41,439 nt of DNA, taken from Clostridiales bacterium. GTDB lineage: Bacteria; Bacillota; Clostridia; Caldicoprobacterales; UBA3941. The notes beneath the pieces are model-generated. The model was not told the origin of the DNA, ran no database searches, and saw only the letters and a list, made by a program, of their open reading frames with translations. Of the stretch, positions 33,052 to 41,439 are shown one piece after another. Where the stretch lies: contig JAAYTG010000148.1 in NCBI GenBank assembly GCA_012518075.1, positions 1 through 41,439 on the forward strand, written 5' to 3'. Position numbers and translations under genes: made by a program. Numbering within the stretch: the stretch's first letter is position 1; every line of letters begins with the position of its first letter.

Positions 33052-33100
33052 AAGGTATGTAACATACGTTACATACCTTATAGTCCATTTTCTTTATAAT
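33052..33100 (+). promoter_or_regulatory. Near-perfect 28-bp operator and promoter of hcp
   Basis: Twelve-base arms AAGGTATGTAAC/GTTACATACCTT (33052-33063 and 33068-33079) flank ATAC. The core TGTAA-N6-TTACA matches the dyad in front of the DUF1858 gene. TATAAT follows at 33095-33100, 29.5 bp from the dyad centre, so the dyad centre lies near -41.5. A CRP/FNR-family activator such as HcpR is the natural candidate. Confidence 0.75.
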
Positions 33101-33152
33101 ACACAATGTAAAGCTCGCATGTTATACTATTATTGAAAGAGCAGGAAAAGAA

Positions 33153-33194
33153 ATGAAAAGAATGAAGAAGGTAGAAATCTTCCAGTCTTCTTAA
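33153..33194 (+). CDS. Possible 13-residue peptide in the hcp leader
   Basis: A short frame ([13 protein letters not shown]) with GCAGGAAAAG upstream. The support is only the ribosome site and the position; it may not be translated. Confidence 0.2.
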   Translation: MKRMKKVEIFQSS

Positions 33195-33240
33195 AGAAGC
33201 AAATCTAAAGAAAATCATTAGAAAAACAGGAGGTACACAC

Positions 33241-34872
33241 ATGAACATGTTTTGTTATCAATGTCAGGAAACAGCAAGAGGTACTGGTTGTACGGTTAGG
33301 GGAGTCTGTGGTAAAACATCTGAGGTATCAAACCTACAAGATTTACTAATCTATACTGTAAAAGGAATTTCGGAAATAGTAGTAAAGGGAAAGTTGGATG
33401 TCAAGGAATTAGGCGATATTAACCATCAAGTGTTAAATAGTCTTTTTATCACAATCACCAATGCTAACTTTGATGATGATGCAATTGAAGAAGAAATTAA
33501 TCTAATGCTAAGCCTGAGAGATAGCCTAAGAGAAAAAATAGATGTTGATAACCTACATGATAGTGCTACATTTGAGGTCAACTCTAGGGAAGATATGTTG
33601 GAGAAGGCCAAAACTTCAGGTATACTGTCTACAGAAAATGAGGACATTAGATCCTTAAGGGAAATGATTACCTACGGTATAAAAGGATTAGCCGCCTATA
33701 CCGACCATGCCCTCAATATTGGTAAGGAAAACTATGACCTATATGTTTTTATTTACGAAGCTATGGCAGCTACCGTAAATGACAGCTTGACGGTAGATGA
33801 TTTAGTCGCCCTAACATTAAAGACCGGTGAACAAGGTGTGGCAGCTATGGCCCTGCTTGATGAAGCTAACACCTCGAAATATGGGAATCCGGAGATTACC
33901 GAGGTTGATATTGGTGTAAGAAATAATCCCGCTATCTTGATATCGGGACACGACCTGACAGATTTGGAACAGCTACTTGAGCAGACTCAAGGTACTGGCG
34001 TTGATGTATATACTCATGGCGAGATGTTGCCTGCTCATTATTATCCAGCCTTCAAGAAATATGATAATTTTGTAGGTAACTATGGAAATGCTTGGTGGAA
34101 ACAAGTAGGAGAGTTTGAGTCCTTCAATGGTCCAATTTTATTCACCACCAACTGCATAGTTCCTCCTAGAAGTGAAGAGGTAAGGAAGAGAATCTTTACC
34201 ACAGGGGCAACCGGATATCCAGGATGTGTCCATATAGAAGCCGATGAGGATGGCAAGAAGGATTTCTCTCAGATTATAGAACTGGCTAAGAAGCTAAATG
34301 CACCTATTGAGATAGAACAGGGTACAATTGTAGGTGGATTTGCCCATAATCAAGTCTTTGCATTGGCTGATAAGGTGGTAGAGGCAGTAAAGACAGGAGC
34401 CATCAAAAAGTTCTTTGTAATGGCAGGATGTGATGGAAGGATGAAATCCAGAGACTATTATACAGAATTTGCTAAGAATCTGCCTCAGGATACCGTAATC
34501 CTTACTGCTGGATGTGCCAAGTATAGATACAATAAGTTGAATCTTGGAGATATCGGGGGTATACCAAGGGTATTGGATGCAGGTCAATGTAATGATTCCT
34601 ACTCCCTTGCACTAATAGCTCTCAAACTAAAGGAGATTTTCCAACTAGATGATATCAATGAACTACCTATAGCATATAACATTGCTTGGTATGAGCAAAA
34701 AGCCGTTATTGTGTTGCTTGCTCTACTATATCTGGGTGTAAAGAATATTCATCTAGGGCCAACCCTTCCCGGCTTCTTATCTCCAAACGTAGCTAATGTT
34801 TTAGTGGAACAATTTGGGATCGGGGGAATTGGTGAAGTAGACGAAGATATCGAGATGTTCATGGGTGCCTAA
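33241..34872 (+). CDS. hcp: Hydroxylamine reductase / hybrid cluster protein
   Basis: A 543-residue hybrid cluster protein. The N-terminal cysteines C5, C8, C17 and C23 (CxxC-x8-C-x5-C) bind a cubane cluster. The hybrid-cluster ligands lie in [67 protein letters not shown] and DAGQCNDSY, all present. Hcp proteins reduce nitric oxide to nitrous oxide, and hydroxylamine to ammonia in vitro, protecting anaerobes from nitrosative stress. AGGAGG precedes the ATG. It has its own promoter with a large operator. No hcr-type reductase is adjacent. Confidence 0.95.
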   Translation: MNMFCYQCQETARGTGCTVRGVCGKTSEVSNLQDLLIYTVKGISEIVVKGKLDVKELGDINHQVLNSLFITITNANFDDDAIEEEINLMLSLRDSLREKIDVDNLHDSATFEVNSREDMLEKAKTSGILSTENEDIRSLREMITYGIKGLAAYTDHALNIGKENYDLYVFIYEAMAATVNDSLTVDDLVALTLKTGEQGVAAMALLDEANTSKYGNPEITEVDIGVRNNPAILISGHDLTDLEQLLEQTQGTGVDVYTHGEMLPAHYYPAFKKYDNFVGNYGNAWWKQVGEFESFNGPILFTTNCIVPPRSEEVRKRIFTTGATGYPGCVHIEADEDGKKDFSQIIELAKKLNAPIEIEQGTIVGGFAHNQVFALADKVVEAVKTGAIKKFFVMAGCDGRMKSRDYYTEFAKNLPQDTVILTAGCAKYRYNKLNLGDIGGIPRVLDAGQCNDSYSLALIALKLKEIFQLDDINELPIAYNIAWYEQKAVIVLLALLYLGVKNIHLGPTLPGFLSPNVANVLVEQFGIGGIGEVDEDIEMFMGA

Positions 34873-34894
34873 GGAAATAAAAAGATAAGAATAT

Positions 34895-34928
34895 CCCCTA
34901 GCTTTAAGTGTTGAAGCTAGGGGTTTTT
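34895..34928 (+). terminator. Terminator after hcp
   Basis: CCCCTAGCTT/AAGCTAGGGG (34895-34904 with 34914-34923), a perfect 10-bp stem, then five Ts. Confidence 0.9.
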
Positions 34929-34954
34929 ATGCTAAAAAATTCGTAAAAACCACC

Positions 34955-34983
34955 TTGTTTATGAGTGGATTTTATGATATTAT
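34955..34983 (+). promoter_or_regulatory. Promoter upstream of the malate operon
   Basis: TTGTTT (34955-34960), 17 bp, TATTAT (34978-34983) with the extended TGA upstream. Confidence 0.5.
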
Positions 34984-34989
34984 TTAATT

Positions 34990-35072
34990 AATAGAATATA
35001 AGTTATGCGGAGATTAAGAGTCGTGCTAAAAAAGAGCAGAAGAATGCTCTGTTTTTAGTGCGGCTTTTTTAT
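34990..35072 (+). ncRNA. Short RNA or attenuator before the malate operon
   Basis: From the promoter at 34955-34983 about 30 nt lead into a long hairpin (35019-35065, many G-T pairs) ending in a T-run. The unit is either a separate small RNA of about 80 nt or a leader with a conditional terminator controlling the dehydrogenase-malic enzyme genes. No other promoter for those genes is evident. Confidence 0.4.
35019..35072 (+). terminator. Terminator or attenuator hairpin
   Basis: The outer stem (35019-35032 region with 35052-35065) and an inner GAGCA/TGCTC helix are followed by TTTTTTATTTTTT. Confidence 0.7.
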
Positions 35073-35165
35073 TTTTTAGGCTAGCAAAGGTTGCTTAATC
35101 TTTTAGCTTCTATAACTTTTGTAAAACCTAAGAGCATAATACAAAAAATATAAAGGGTGATAATT

Positions 35166-36266
35166 GTGGAAAAGGATGTAAAATGGATTGATTTTAATAC
35201 TATGGAAAGATTTATGATCGATGTTTTCAAAGGGGTAGGAGTTCCCGAGGAAGAGGCAAAGATTTGCGCCGATGTGCTTATAGAGGCTGACAAGCAGGGT
35301 ATTGATTCTCATGGCACTAATAGGCTAAAACCTATATACTATGATAGGATCAATGATGGCATTCAGTTTGCCAAAACAAATTTCGAGATAGTCAAGGAAG
35401 GGCCTACTACTGCTGTTGTAGATGGACACAATGGCATGGGTATGGTAATCTCCAAAAGATCAATGGAGATGGCCATAGAAAAAGCCAAGAAGTATGGCAT
35501 GGGTATGGTAGCTGTAAGAAATTCTACCCATTATGGTATTGCCGGATATTACGCCAAGATGGCTGTAGATGCTGGTATGATCGGTATTACTGGCACCAAT
35601 GCCAGGCCTTCCATAGCCCCCACCTTTGGTGTTGAAAATATGCTGGGCACTAATCCTCTTACTTTTGGGATGCCAACTGACGAAGACTTTCCCTTTATGT
35701 TGGATTGTGCTACATCCATTACCCAGCGGGGAAAGATTGAGGTATATGACAAGATAGGTAAAGAAATGCCTGAGGGATGGGTGATAGATGAAGAGGGGAA
35801 CTACCAGACCGATCCACATAAAGTATTGCAAGATCTAGTAAAGGGAACTGCTGCATTAACGCCCTTAGGAGGGGCCGGTGAAGAGTTGGGCGGCTATAAG
35901 GGATATGGATACGCAACAGTAGTGGAAATACTCTCGGCAGCCCTTCAGGGCGGAAGCTTCCTAAAGATGCTACTAGGCTTTGAAAATGGTAAGAAGGTGC
36001 CTTACCGACTTGGACACTTTTTTATAGCTATTGATATTTCGGCTTTTACCGAGCTGGATGACTTTAAAAATACTACAGGCGATATCTTAAGAACCTTGCG
36101 AAATTCTAAAAAGGCAAAAGGACAGGATAGGATTTATACACCAGGCGAAAAAGAATATGATACTTGGCTTTATAGAAAAGACAAAGGAGTTCCAGTAAAT
36201 CAAGAACTATTAAAGGATCTTATTGCTATGAGGGATGAGCTAGGGCTAGAAGGTTATGAATTTTAA
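35166..36266 (+). CDS. Ldh2/YlbC-type malate/L-lactate dehydrogenase
   Basis: A 366-residue NAD(P)-dependent 2-hydroxyacid dehydrogenase of the Ldh2 (malate/ureidoglycolate/L-sulfolactate) family, unrelated to Rossmann-type enzymes. Marks are ADKQGIDSHGTNRL with the catalytic His, VDGHNGMGMVISKRSM, RNSTHYGIAGYYA, MLGTNPLTFGMPT, LDCATSITQRGKIE and GYKGYGYATVVEILSA. Start GTG 35166 follows AAAGGGTGA; GTG 35157 lies inside that site. The malic enzyme gene follows after 27 nt, so malate is the likely substrate, interconverted with oxaloacetate. Confidence 0.85.
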   Translation: MEKDVKWIDFNTMERFMIDVFKGVGVPEEEAKICADVLIEADKQGIDSHGTNRLKPIYYDRINDGIQFAKTNFEIVKEGPTTAVVDGHNGMGMVISKRSMEMAIEKAKKYGMGMVAVRNSTHYGIAGYYAKMAVDAGMIGITGTNARPSIAPTFGVENMLGTNPLTFGMPTDEDFPFMLDCATSITQRGKIEVYDKIGKEMPEGWVIDEEGNYQTDPHKVLQDLVKGTAALTPLGGAGEELGGYKGYGYATVVEILSAALQGGSFLKMLLGFENGKKVPYRLGHFFIAIDISAFTELDDFKNTTGDILRTLRNSKKAKGQDRIYTPGEKEYDTWLYRKDKGVPVNQELLKDLIAMRDELGLEGYEF

Positions 36267-36293
36267 TTAAATGGTATGGGAGTGGAGACTAAG

Positions 36294-37463
36294 ATGAGCA
36301 TAAAAAAAGAGGCCTTGGACTTACACCGTAAGTGGAGAGGAAAAATTGAAGTTAAGAGTAGAGTAGAGATAAGAGACAGCAAGGATCTCTCTCTAGCCTA
36401 TACTCCGGGCGTAGCAGAGCCTTGCATAGCAATTAAAGAGGATATAAGTCTATCCTATGAATATACTAGAAGATGGAATACAGTAGCTGTTGTAACCGAT
36501 GGAAGTGCAGTACTAGGTCTGGGAGATATTGGGCCTGAAGCCGGAATGCCGGTAATGGAAGGTAAATGTGTCTTGTTTAAGGCATTTGCCGATGTTGATG
36601 CCATTCCTCTATGTATAAGGTCAAAGGATGTTGATGAAATAGTCAACACCATAAAACTCTTATCAGGAAGCTTTGGTGGTATAAACCTTGAAGATATATC
36701 AGCACCTAGATGCTTTGAGATAGAGAGAAGGCTGAAAGAGGAATGCGATATACCCATATTTCATGATGATCAACACGGGACAGCCATTGTGGTTTTAGCA
36801 GCTGTGATAAATGCCCTTAAAATAGTGGGCAAGGATATAAAGGATATAAAAGTTGTAGTAAATGGTTTGGGTGCAGCAGGGACAGCTATCACCAGGCTGC
36901 TTATGAGTACGGGCTTAAAGAATGTTATAGCCTGCGATATTGAAGGTGCCATCTATGAGGGCATGGAAGGCTTGGATCCAGAGAAAGAAGCTATGGCAAA
37001 GATTACTAATCCAGAAAAGAAAAAGGGTATGCTAAAGGATGTAATAGTTGGTGCAGACTTATTCATAGGTGTATCTGCGCCAAATGTATTAACTCAGGAT
37101 ATGATTAGAACCATGGCTAAGGATCCCATTATATTTGCTATGGCCAACCCAGTTCCTGAAATAATGCCTGACCTGGCCAAAGAGGCAGGAGCCAGGGTAG
37201 TAGGGACAGGAAGATCGGATTTTGCAAATCAAATAAACAATGTCCTGGCTTTCCCCGGGGTATTTAGAGGTGCCCTTGATATTAGATCTAGCGATATAAA
37301 TGATGAAATGAAAATAGCGGCAGCTCAGGCTATTGCTGATCTTATAGGGCCTGAGGAATTAAGGGAAGAGTATATAATTCCAGCGGCTTTTGATGAGAGA
37401 GTGACTCAGGCTGTTGCTAAAGCTGTAGCAAGGGCAGCCAGGGAGTCGGGTGTAGCCAAGTAA
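36294..37463 (+). CDS. NAD-dependent malic enzyme
   Basis: A 389-residue short-type malic enzyme (malate to pyruvate, CO2 and NADH). Family features: LAYTPGVAEPCIAI, WNTVAVVTDGSAVLGLGDIGPEAGMPVMEGKCVLFK with the metal/substrate loop, EDISAPRCFEIERRL, IFHDDQHGTAIV, the nucleotide loop NGLGAAGTAI and FAMANPVPEI. The start at ATG 36294 has TGGAG 6 nt upstream; ATG 36276 lacks a spaced site. Paired with the Ldh2 enzyme it forms a malate module that can move electrons between oxaloacetate, malate and pyruvate. Confidence 0.92.
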   Translation: MSIKKEALDLHRKWRGKIEVKSRVEIRDSKDLSLAYTPGVAEPCIAIKEDISLSYEYTRRWNTVAVVTDGSAVLGLGDIGPEAGMPVMEGKCVLFKAFADVDAIPLCIRSKDVDEIVNTIKLLSGSFGGINLEDISAPRCFEIERRLKEECDIPIFHDDQHGTAIVVLAAVINALKIVGKDIKDIKVVVNGLGAAGTAITRLLMSTGLKNVIACDIEGAIYEGMEGLDPEKEAMAKITNPEKKKGMLKDVIVGADLFIGVSAPNVLTQDMIRTMAKDPIIFAMANPVPEIMPDLAKEAGARVVGTGRSDFANQINNVLAFPGVFRGALDIRSSDINDEMKIAAAQAIADLIGPEELREEYIIPAAFDERVTQAVAKAVARAARESGVAK

Positions 37464-37492
37464 CTTAAATAGCAGTCAATCTAAAATCTAGT

Positions 37493-37525
37493 AAAGGGAA
37501 TGGAAAATATCCATTCCCTTTTATT
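37493..37525 (+). terminator. Terminator of the malate operon
   Basis: A perfect 12-bp stem (37493-37504 with 37510-37521), loop AAATA, then TTTTATT. Confidence 0.9.
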
Positions 37526-37531
37526 ATCCTG

Positions 37532-37559
37532 TTGACAAACTTATACAAGGATATATAAT
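37532..37559 (+). promoter_or_regulatory. Promoter of the MarR-ABC operon
   Basis: TTGACA (37532-37537), 16 bp, TATAAT (37554-37559), both perfect boxes. TTATACA occurs twice (about 37541 and 37560), a possible regulator site. Confidence 0.75.
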
Positions 37560-37612
37560 TTATACATGAACTATTCATACTTAAACAATTAATATATAAA
37601 GGAGGGATATAG

Positions 37613-38041
37613 GTGGAAGAATCTCTGTCTTGGATTGTCTATAGGAAATTAAGACATGTCCATTATAAAACCAAGAAGGAAGTACGCAATAAGTTAGCCC
37701 AGGAAGGGATTACCTGGCCCCAATTCCATGCCCTCTACCATATAGGAGAGGAAGATGGAATTACTACTAAGAAGCTGGCTAAAAAGCTCAACTGCAATGC
37801 AAGCAATATGACAGGCATCATAGATAGGATGGAAGAAAACAATTGGGTCTATAGACAACAGTCCGAGGACGACCGTAGGATATGGATAATAAAACTAACC
37901 CAAGAGGGTGAAGATTTTAGAAATAAACTTATTCCCATGCATCACAAAAATATAAAGGAATACATGGGCATCTTAAGTGAGCAGGAACTGCTTACACTAG
38001 CAGAAATCCTAGACAAATTACTAGAGAGGGAAGCGAGGTAG
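37613..38041 (+). CDS. MarR family transcriptional regulator
   Basis: A 142-residue winged-helix regulator (ITWPQFHALYHIGEEDGITTKKLAKKLNCNASNMTGIIDRMEENNWVYRQQSEDDRRIWIIKLTQEG). It starts at GTG 37613 behind GGAGGG (37601-37606). The ABC exporter gene begins 6 nt after it, so it very likely represses this operon. Confidence 0.9.
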   Translation: MEESLSWIVYRKLRHVHYKTKKEVRNKLAQEGITWPQFHALYHIGEEDGITTKKLAKKLNCNASNMTGIIDRMEENNWVYRQQSEDDRRIWIIKLTQEGEDFRNKLIPMHHKNIKEYMGILSEQELLTLAEILDKLLEREAR

Positions 38042-38047
38042 AACAAA

Positions 38048-39796
38048 ATGAAGGAATTAAAGGCATTATCCCCTTTTGCCAAGCCCTACAAATGGCTAAT
38101 AGTACTTGCTACTTTAAGCATGATAGGAGTTACAGCTATGAACATGCTTGCACCTTGGCTAATAAGGTATTTTATCAGGATAGTAACTGAGGCATCACAA
38201 CACCAAATAAGCATTGACCAGATAACTGGTTTAGCTTTGGCTGCACTACTTGTATACATAATAAGAGCTGTGTCTCAGTTTGGGGCGGATTATATATCTC
38301 ATCATGCAGCATGGAGCATGCTGGACGACATTAGGTCCCATCTCTATGGACATATGCAAAGGCTATCCTTAAAATATTACCAGGACAGACAAACAGGCGA
38401 GCTTATGTCCAGGGTTATAAACGATACTAACAATTTTGAACAGTTATTAGCCCATGCTATACCAACCATTGTAGTTAATGGTCTTATGCTAATTAGTGTT
38501 ACAGCAATTCTCTTTACCATGAATGCCACCCTGGCCCTTTACACCCTGATTCCCATTCCATTATTGGCCTGGATGGTATTAAAATTCAGCAAGATATCCC
38601 GTCCAATGTTTAGGCAGGCCCAGGATAGAATAGCAGAAGTAAACTCCATACTTCAAGACAACTTTACCGGTATCAAGGAGATCAAAGCCTTTACCAAAGA
38701 AAAGTATGAAAAGGGGAGAACAGGCCAGCGTTTATCCGCATATACCAAGGCAATACTGCAAGCTCTCAGACTATCTAATGCCTTTCACCCAAGTGTGGAG
38801 CTGGTGTCTAGTATAGGTACGGTTATATTGATCTTCTTCGGTGGTAGAATGGCCCTGGCCAATGATCTACCGATAGAGGATCTAGTAGCTTTTTTGCTCT
38901 ATCTAGGATCCTTCTATCAGCCCATCACTGCTTTGGGACGAATAAATGAGGGACTGCAGCAGGCCCTGGCTAGCGCAGAGAGGGTGGTAGAGATTTTAGA
39001 TGAGGAGCCCGAAATTCAAGATTCCCCCAATGCAATAGAAGTAGATCGTGCTAAAGGAGATATCGAGTTCAGAAATGTAAACTTTCATTATGAAAAGGAT
39101 ATTCCTGTTCTTAAGGATGTTTCCTTTAAGGTTAGGCCAGGAGAAAGTCTTGCCCTAGTAGGGCCTACAGGTGTAGGAAAAACCACCTTGGCTAATCTGG
39201 TACCCAGGTTCTATGATCCAATATCTGGGGAAATACTAATGGATGGCATGGGTATACAAAATATCAAACTCTCCTGCCTTCGTCAGCAGATCAGTTTCGT
39301 ATCCCAAGATATATTCCTATTTAATGGCACCATAAGAGATAATATATTATATGGAAGAATGGACGCAAGTGATGATGAGGTCATTGCCGCTGCCAAAGCT
39401 GCCAATGCCCATGAATTTATACTAGAACTTATTGACGGATATGACACCAGGGTAGGGGAGAGAGGAGTAAAGCTTTCTGGTGGGCAAAAACAAAGAATAT
39501 CCATAGCCCGTGCTATACTAAAAGATGCACCTATTTTAATACTTGATGAGGCAACATCGGCAGTGGATACTCAGACTGAAAGGCTTATTCAAGAATCCCT
39601 GGATAGATTGATGGAGACCAAAACCACTATAGTAATTGCCCATCGCCTGTCTACCATACAGAAGGCCGATCAGATTATTGTCCTAGAAGAAGGAGAGATA
39701 GTAGAACAAGGTAAGCATGATCAGCTATTGGAGGCCGGCGGACTTTATAGTCAGCTATGCAAGGCTCAAAGTACCAACCAGCTCCTTGCAGTATAA
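38048..39796 (+). CDS. ABC exporter, fused permease and ATPase (MsbA/LmrA-like)
   Basis: A 582-residue half-transporter. Residues 1-320 form the six-helix exporter domain with the coupling motif TGELMSRVINDTNNFEQLL. Residues 335-575 form the nucleotide-binding domain: Walker A GPTGVGKTT, Q-loop FVSQDIFLFNGTIRDNI, signature LSGGQKQR, Walker B ILILDEATSAVD and the H-loop IAHRLSTI. It should dimerise and pump drugs or lipids outward, under the control of the adjacent MarR protein. All key residues are canonical. Confidence 0.93.
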   Translation: MKELKALSPFAKPYKWLIVLATLSMIGVTAMNMLAPWLIRYFIRIVTEASQHQISIDQITGLALAALLVYIIRAVSQFGADYISHHAAWSMLDDIRSHLYGHMQRLSLKYYQDRQTGELMSRVINDTNNFEQLLAHAIPTIVVNGLMLISVTAILFTMNATLALYTLIPIPLLAWMVLKFSKISRPMFRQAQDRIAEVNSILQDNFTGIKEIKAFTKEKYEKGRTGQRLSAYTKAILQALRLSNAFHPSVELVSSIGTVILIFFGGRMALANDLPIEDLVAFLLYLGSFYQPITALGRINEGLQQALASAERVVEILDEEPEIQDSPNAIEVDRAKGDIEFRNVNFHYEKDIPVLKDVSFKVRPGESLALVGPTGVGKTTLANLVPRFYDPISGEILMDGMGIQNIKLSCLRQQISFVSQDIFLFNGTIRDNILYGRMDASDDEVIAAAKAANAHEFILELIDGYDTRVGERGVKLSGGQKQRISIARAILKDAPILILDEATSAVDTQTERLIQESLDRLMETKTTIVIAHRLSTIQKADQIIVLEEGEIVEQGKHDQLLEAGGLYSQLCKAQSTNQLLAV

Positions 39797-39819
39797 CAGA
39801 GAATGTCTTAACATAACAC

Positions 39820-39851
39820 GACTGCCAGATAATATATTTTGGCAGTCTTTT
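39820..39851 (+). terminator. Terminator of the MarR-ABC operon
   Basis: GACTGCCA (39820-39827) and TGGCAGTC (39840-39847), then four Ts. Confidence 0.8.
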
Positions 39852-39910
39852 GCATATCTTCAAACATATTATAGAATTCTGCCTTATTGAATTGCTTATT
39901 CCCTACTTCA

Positions 39911-39939
39911 TTGAATTGTTTGAACGAGCAGTGTATAAT
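39911..39939 (+). promoter_or_regulatory. Promoter upstream of the nucleoside hydrolase
   Basis: TTGAAT (39911-39916), 17 bp, TATAAT (39934-39939). It would give a leader of about 220 nt, which includes the remnant frame 39993-40106. Confidence 0.6.
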
Positions 39940-39992
39940 TATTAGCGATAGATATACATAGAAAGATTGTACGATTTATATTTAAACATTAG

Positions 39993-40106
39993 CTGATTTT
40001 TATATTAAGTGGATTTTATCTAAGCAATTCATATATAGACCTAATTGTCCTATTTTTTGGTATTGGTATTCCGGTTGGCATCCTTTTTTCATTAGGCCAG
40101 GAATAA
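39993..40106 (+). pseudogene. Hydrophobic coding remnant (37 codons)
   Basis: An open frame without start or ribosome site encodes a membrane-helix-like stretch (YIDLIVLFFGIGIPVGILFS) ending LGQE. It looks like the tail of a lost transporter gene. Chance is possible in AT-rich DNA. Confidence 0.25.
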
Positions 40107-40166
40107 AGACTTTGGAAGATTTTATGAAATAGGGTTAATAAATACAATTATCTTTGGAGGTATATT

Positions 40167-41066
40167 ATGTATAAATTTAATGTTCCAAAAGAAAAACAAG
40201 TACGTGTAATCGTTGATACAGATGCCAAAAATGAAGCAGATGATCAATATGCCATCGTACATGCACTACTTACACCCAAATTCAATATCAAAGGAATAGT
40301 CGCATCCCATTTTGGTACGAGACGAACCAGGACATCTATGGAAGAGAGCTATGAAGAGTGTGTTAAACTTCTTGATTTGATGGAACCGACGGGGAAGGTT
40401 GATGTACTTAGAGGTGCTAAAGAAGCAATTGTTAGCGAAAGAGAATATGAGTTTTCCGAAGGTGCAAGAAGGATAGTGGATGAAGCATTATCTGATGATC
40501 CTTCTAAGCTATTTGTAGTTTTTCTAGGACCTATTACCAATCTGGCCTGCGCCTACCTACACAACCCAGAAATTGCAGGCAAGCTTACTGCAATCTGGAT
40601 CGGAGGGGCTCCATATCCTGAAGGAGGGTCTGAATTCAATTTAAGCAATGATATTGAAGCTGCTAGAATTATCATGAAATCTGACATTGAATTGTGGCAG
40701 GTGCCTACAAACGCATTTAGCCGGATAGTTACAAGCCTTGCAGAACTACAAGACAAGGTATATCCCTGCGGTAAAGTTGGGAAATACTTGTTCGAACAGA
40801 TGGTAGAGTTCAATACGGCCATAGTTGGCCATTATGAGGGGTGGCCTCATGGTGAAAGTTGGACACTAGGGGATTCTGCAGTAATTGGTTTGATGTTAGA
40901 TCCTCACGATTATGCATGGACTATGAGAGAAGCTCCTTTAATAGATGAAGATATGAAGTATCATTTTGATGGCAATGGTCGTCAAATAAGGGTTTATCAT
41001 GATATAGACAGTCGCTTTATATTAGAGGACATGTTTGCTAAGCTGAAGATAAATTATGGAAGCTAA
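40167..41066 (+). CDS. Nucleoside hydrolase (IU-nuc_hydro family)
   Basis: A 299-residue enzyme predicted to hydrolyse the N-glycosidic bond of a ribonucleoside. The N-terminal calcium site is DTDAKNEADDQ (17-27), matching the DTDxxxDD motif with two extra residues. FLGPITNLACAYLHNPEIAGKLTAIWIGGAPYPEGGSEFNLSNDIEAA carries the usual N-L and GG..N..D metal/ribose elements. The C-terminal active-site His region is less typical (HGESWTLGDSAVIG, with Asp). This variant subgroup is often found with sugar genes, here beside a sugar-isomerase remnant. TGGAGGT precedes the ATG. Confidence 0.85.
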   Translation: MYKFNVPKEKQVRVIVDTDAKNEADDQYAIVHALLTPKFNIKGIVASHFGTRRTRTSMEESYEECVKLLDLMEPTGKVDVLRGAKEAIVSEREYEFSEGARRIVDEALSDDPSKLFVVFLGPITNLACAYLHNPEIAGKLTAIWIGGAPYPEGGSEFNLSNDIEAARIIMKSDIELWQVPTNAFSRIVTSLAELQDKVYPCGKVGKYLFEQMVEFNTAIVGHYEGWPHGESWTLGDSAVIGLMLDPHDYAWTMREAPLIDEDMKYHFDGNGRQIRVYHDIDSRFILEDMFAKLKINYGS

Positions 41067-41069
41067 TAA

Positions 41070-41105
41070 AGCAAAATCTCTTTAAATATATGTTAGATAT
41101 TTGCT
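41070..41105 (+). terminator. Weak terminator-like hairpin
   Basis: AGCAAAATCT and AGATATTTGCT pair imperfectly, with no clear T-run. Confidence 0.3.
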
Positions 41106-41230
41106 TGTTATTGTGAATACCATAAGTACCCTAGCAAAGCTACTGTTGATTATTAAAAAAATCCTTAACATTATCAATCAATTAATCTGTTGAGCCTTAA
41201 AGAGCATGTAAATATAATGGAGGTAAGGAT

Positions 41231-41439
41231 ATGGGAAAAATCAAGATAGGATTTGCTCCAACTAGAAGAAATCTTTTTAGTGCACCGGATGCAATAAAGT
41301 ATAGAAATCTAAATTGAAAATGGCGAGCTATTACAGCATTGCGGGCCTTGGCCAATATCTGTTGCTAAGGAAAAACCAATTTTAGGATATCCTTTGGCCT
41401 TTGATCATCCAGGCAGCATCACTGCAGAGGCCAAGCATG
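41231..41439 (+). pseudogene. Internally deleted fucose/arabinose-isomerase-like gene, runs off window
   Basis: The ATG at 41231 (behind TGGAGGTAAGG) opens MGKIKIGFAPTRRNLFSAPD then AIKYRNLN and stops at 41315-41317. This matches the first 27 or so residues of an L-fucose/L-arabinose isomerase family protein. From about 41313 a different frame (+1) is open to the window end with ENGELLQHCGPWPIS and then PLAFDHPGSITAEAKH, which looks like a later part of a sugar-isomerase protein. A middle segment has therefore been deleted, shifting the frame. The gene continues beyond the window, so its full state is unknown. Confidence 0.55.

Overview
The window comes from a low-GC, spore-former-like Firmicute, most likely an anaerobic, plant-polysaccharide-degrading member of the Clostridia. 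The evidence is AT-rich DNA with strong AGGAGG-type ribosome binding sites, consensus sigma-A promoters, hairpin plus T-run terminators, and a strict-anaerobe gene set (hybrid cluster protein, Na+-pumping decarboxylase beta subunit, malic enzyme, xylanases). I cannot name the genus from sequence alone. No rRNA, tRNA, CRISPR array or intact insertion sequence was seen.

Layout. 1-7.4 kb: carbohydrate region. It holds a cytoplasmic GH120 beta-xylosidase, a beta-propeller-like protein of unknown role, an AAA ATPase and a secreted GH10 xylanase whose base composition differs from its surroundings. The xylanase and xylosidase would cut xylan outside and xylo-oligosaccharides inside the cell. 7.4-8.5 kb: a scar region with a 5'-truncated DUF1576 gene abutting the xylanase terminator and further small coding remnants. 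8.5-11.1 kb: an EF-G/TetM-type translational GTPase fused to a Rae1/YacP-type A-site RNase domain. 11.1-15.6 kb: a PRTase-like protein with a lone decarboxylase beta subunit, a DUF6530/GIY-YIG pair under an ideal promoter with tandem operators, and an RluA-type pseudouridine synthase read from a long structured leader. 15.6-20.2 kb: two regulator-led membrane operons, TetR with an ABC exporter and PadR with a membrane protein. The TetR gene appears to start at AUU.

20.2-29.2 kb: SGNH hydrolase, DegV protein, cupin, MATE pump, and a three-gene operon joining an ABC ATPase, a permease with a huge external coiled-coil loop and a kinase-less seven-PASTA membrane protein. 29.3-31.9 kb: a serpin lipoprotein, a roughly 250-nt structured non-coding RNA with its own promoter and terminator, and a zinc-finger-less paralogue of ribosomal protein S4. 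31.9-34.9 kb: a nitrosative/oxidative stress cluster (DUF1858 protein plus hemerythrin, then hybrid cluster protein). Both of its transcription units carry a TGTNA-N6-TNACA dyad at the same distance from the candidate -10. 35-37.5 kb: Ldh2-type dehydrogenase plus malic enzyme (malate to pyruvate), preceded by a small promoter-terminator unit. 37.5-39.8 kb: MarR regulator with ABC exporter. 40.1 kb to the end: a nucleoside hydrolase and an internally deleted fucose-isomerase-like gene.

The best candidates for something undescribed are the orphan ncRNA at 30755-31010, the GTPase-Rae1 fusion, the ABC-PASTA operon, and the paired dyads of the stress cluster.
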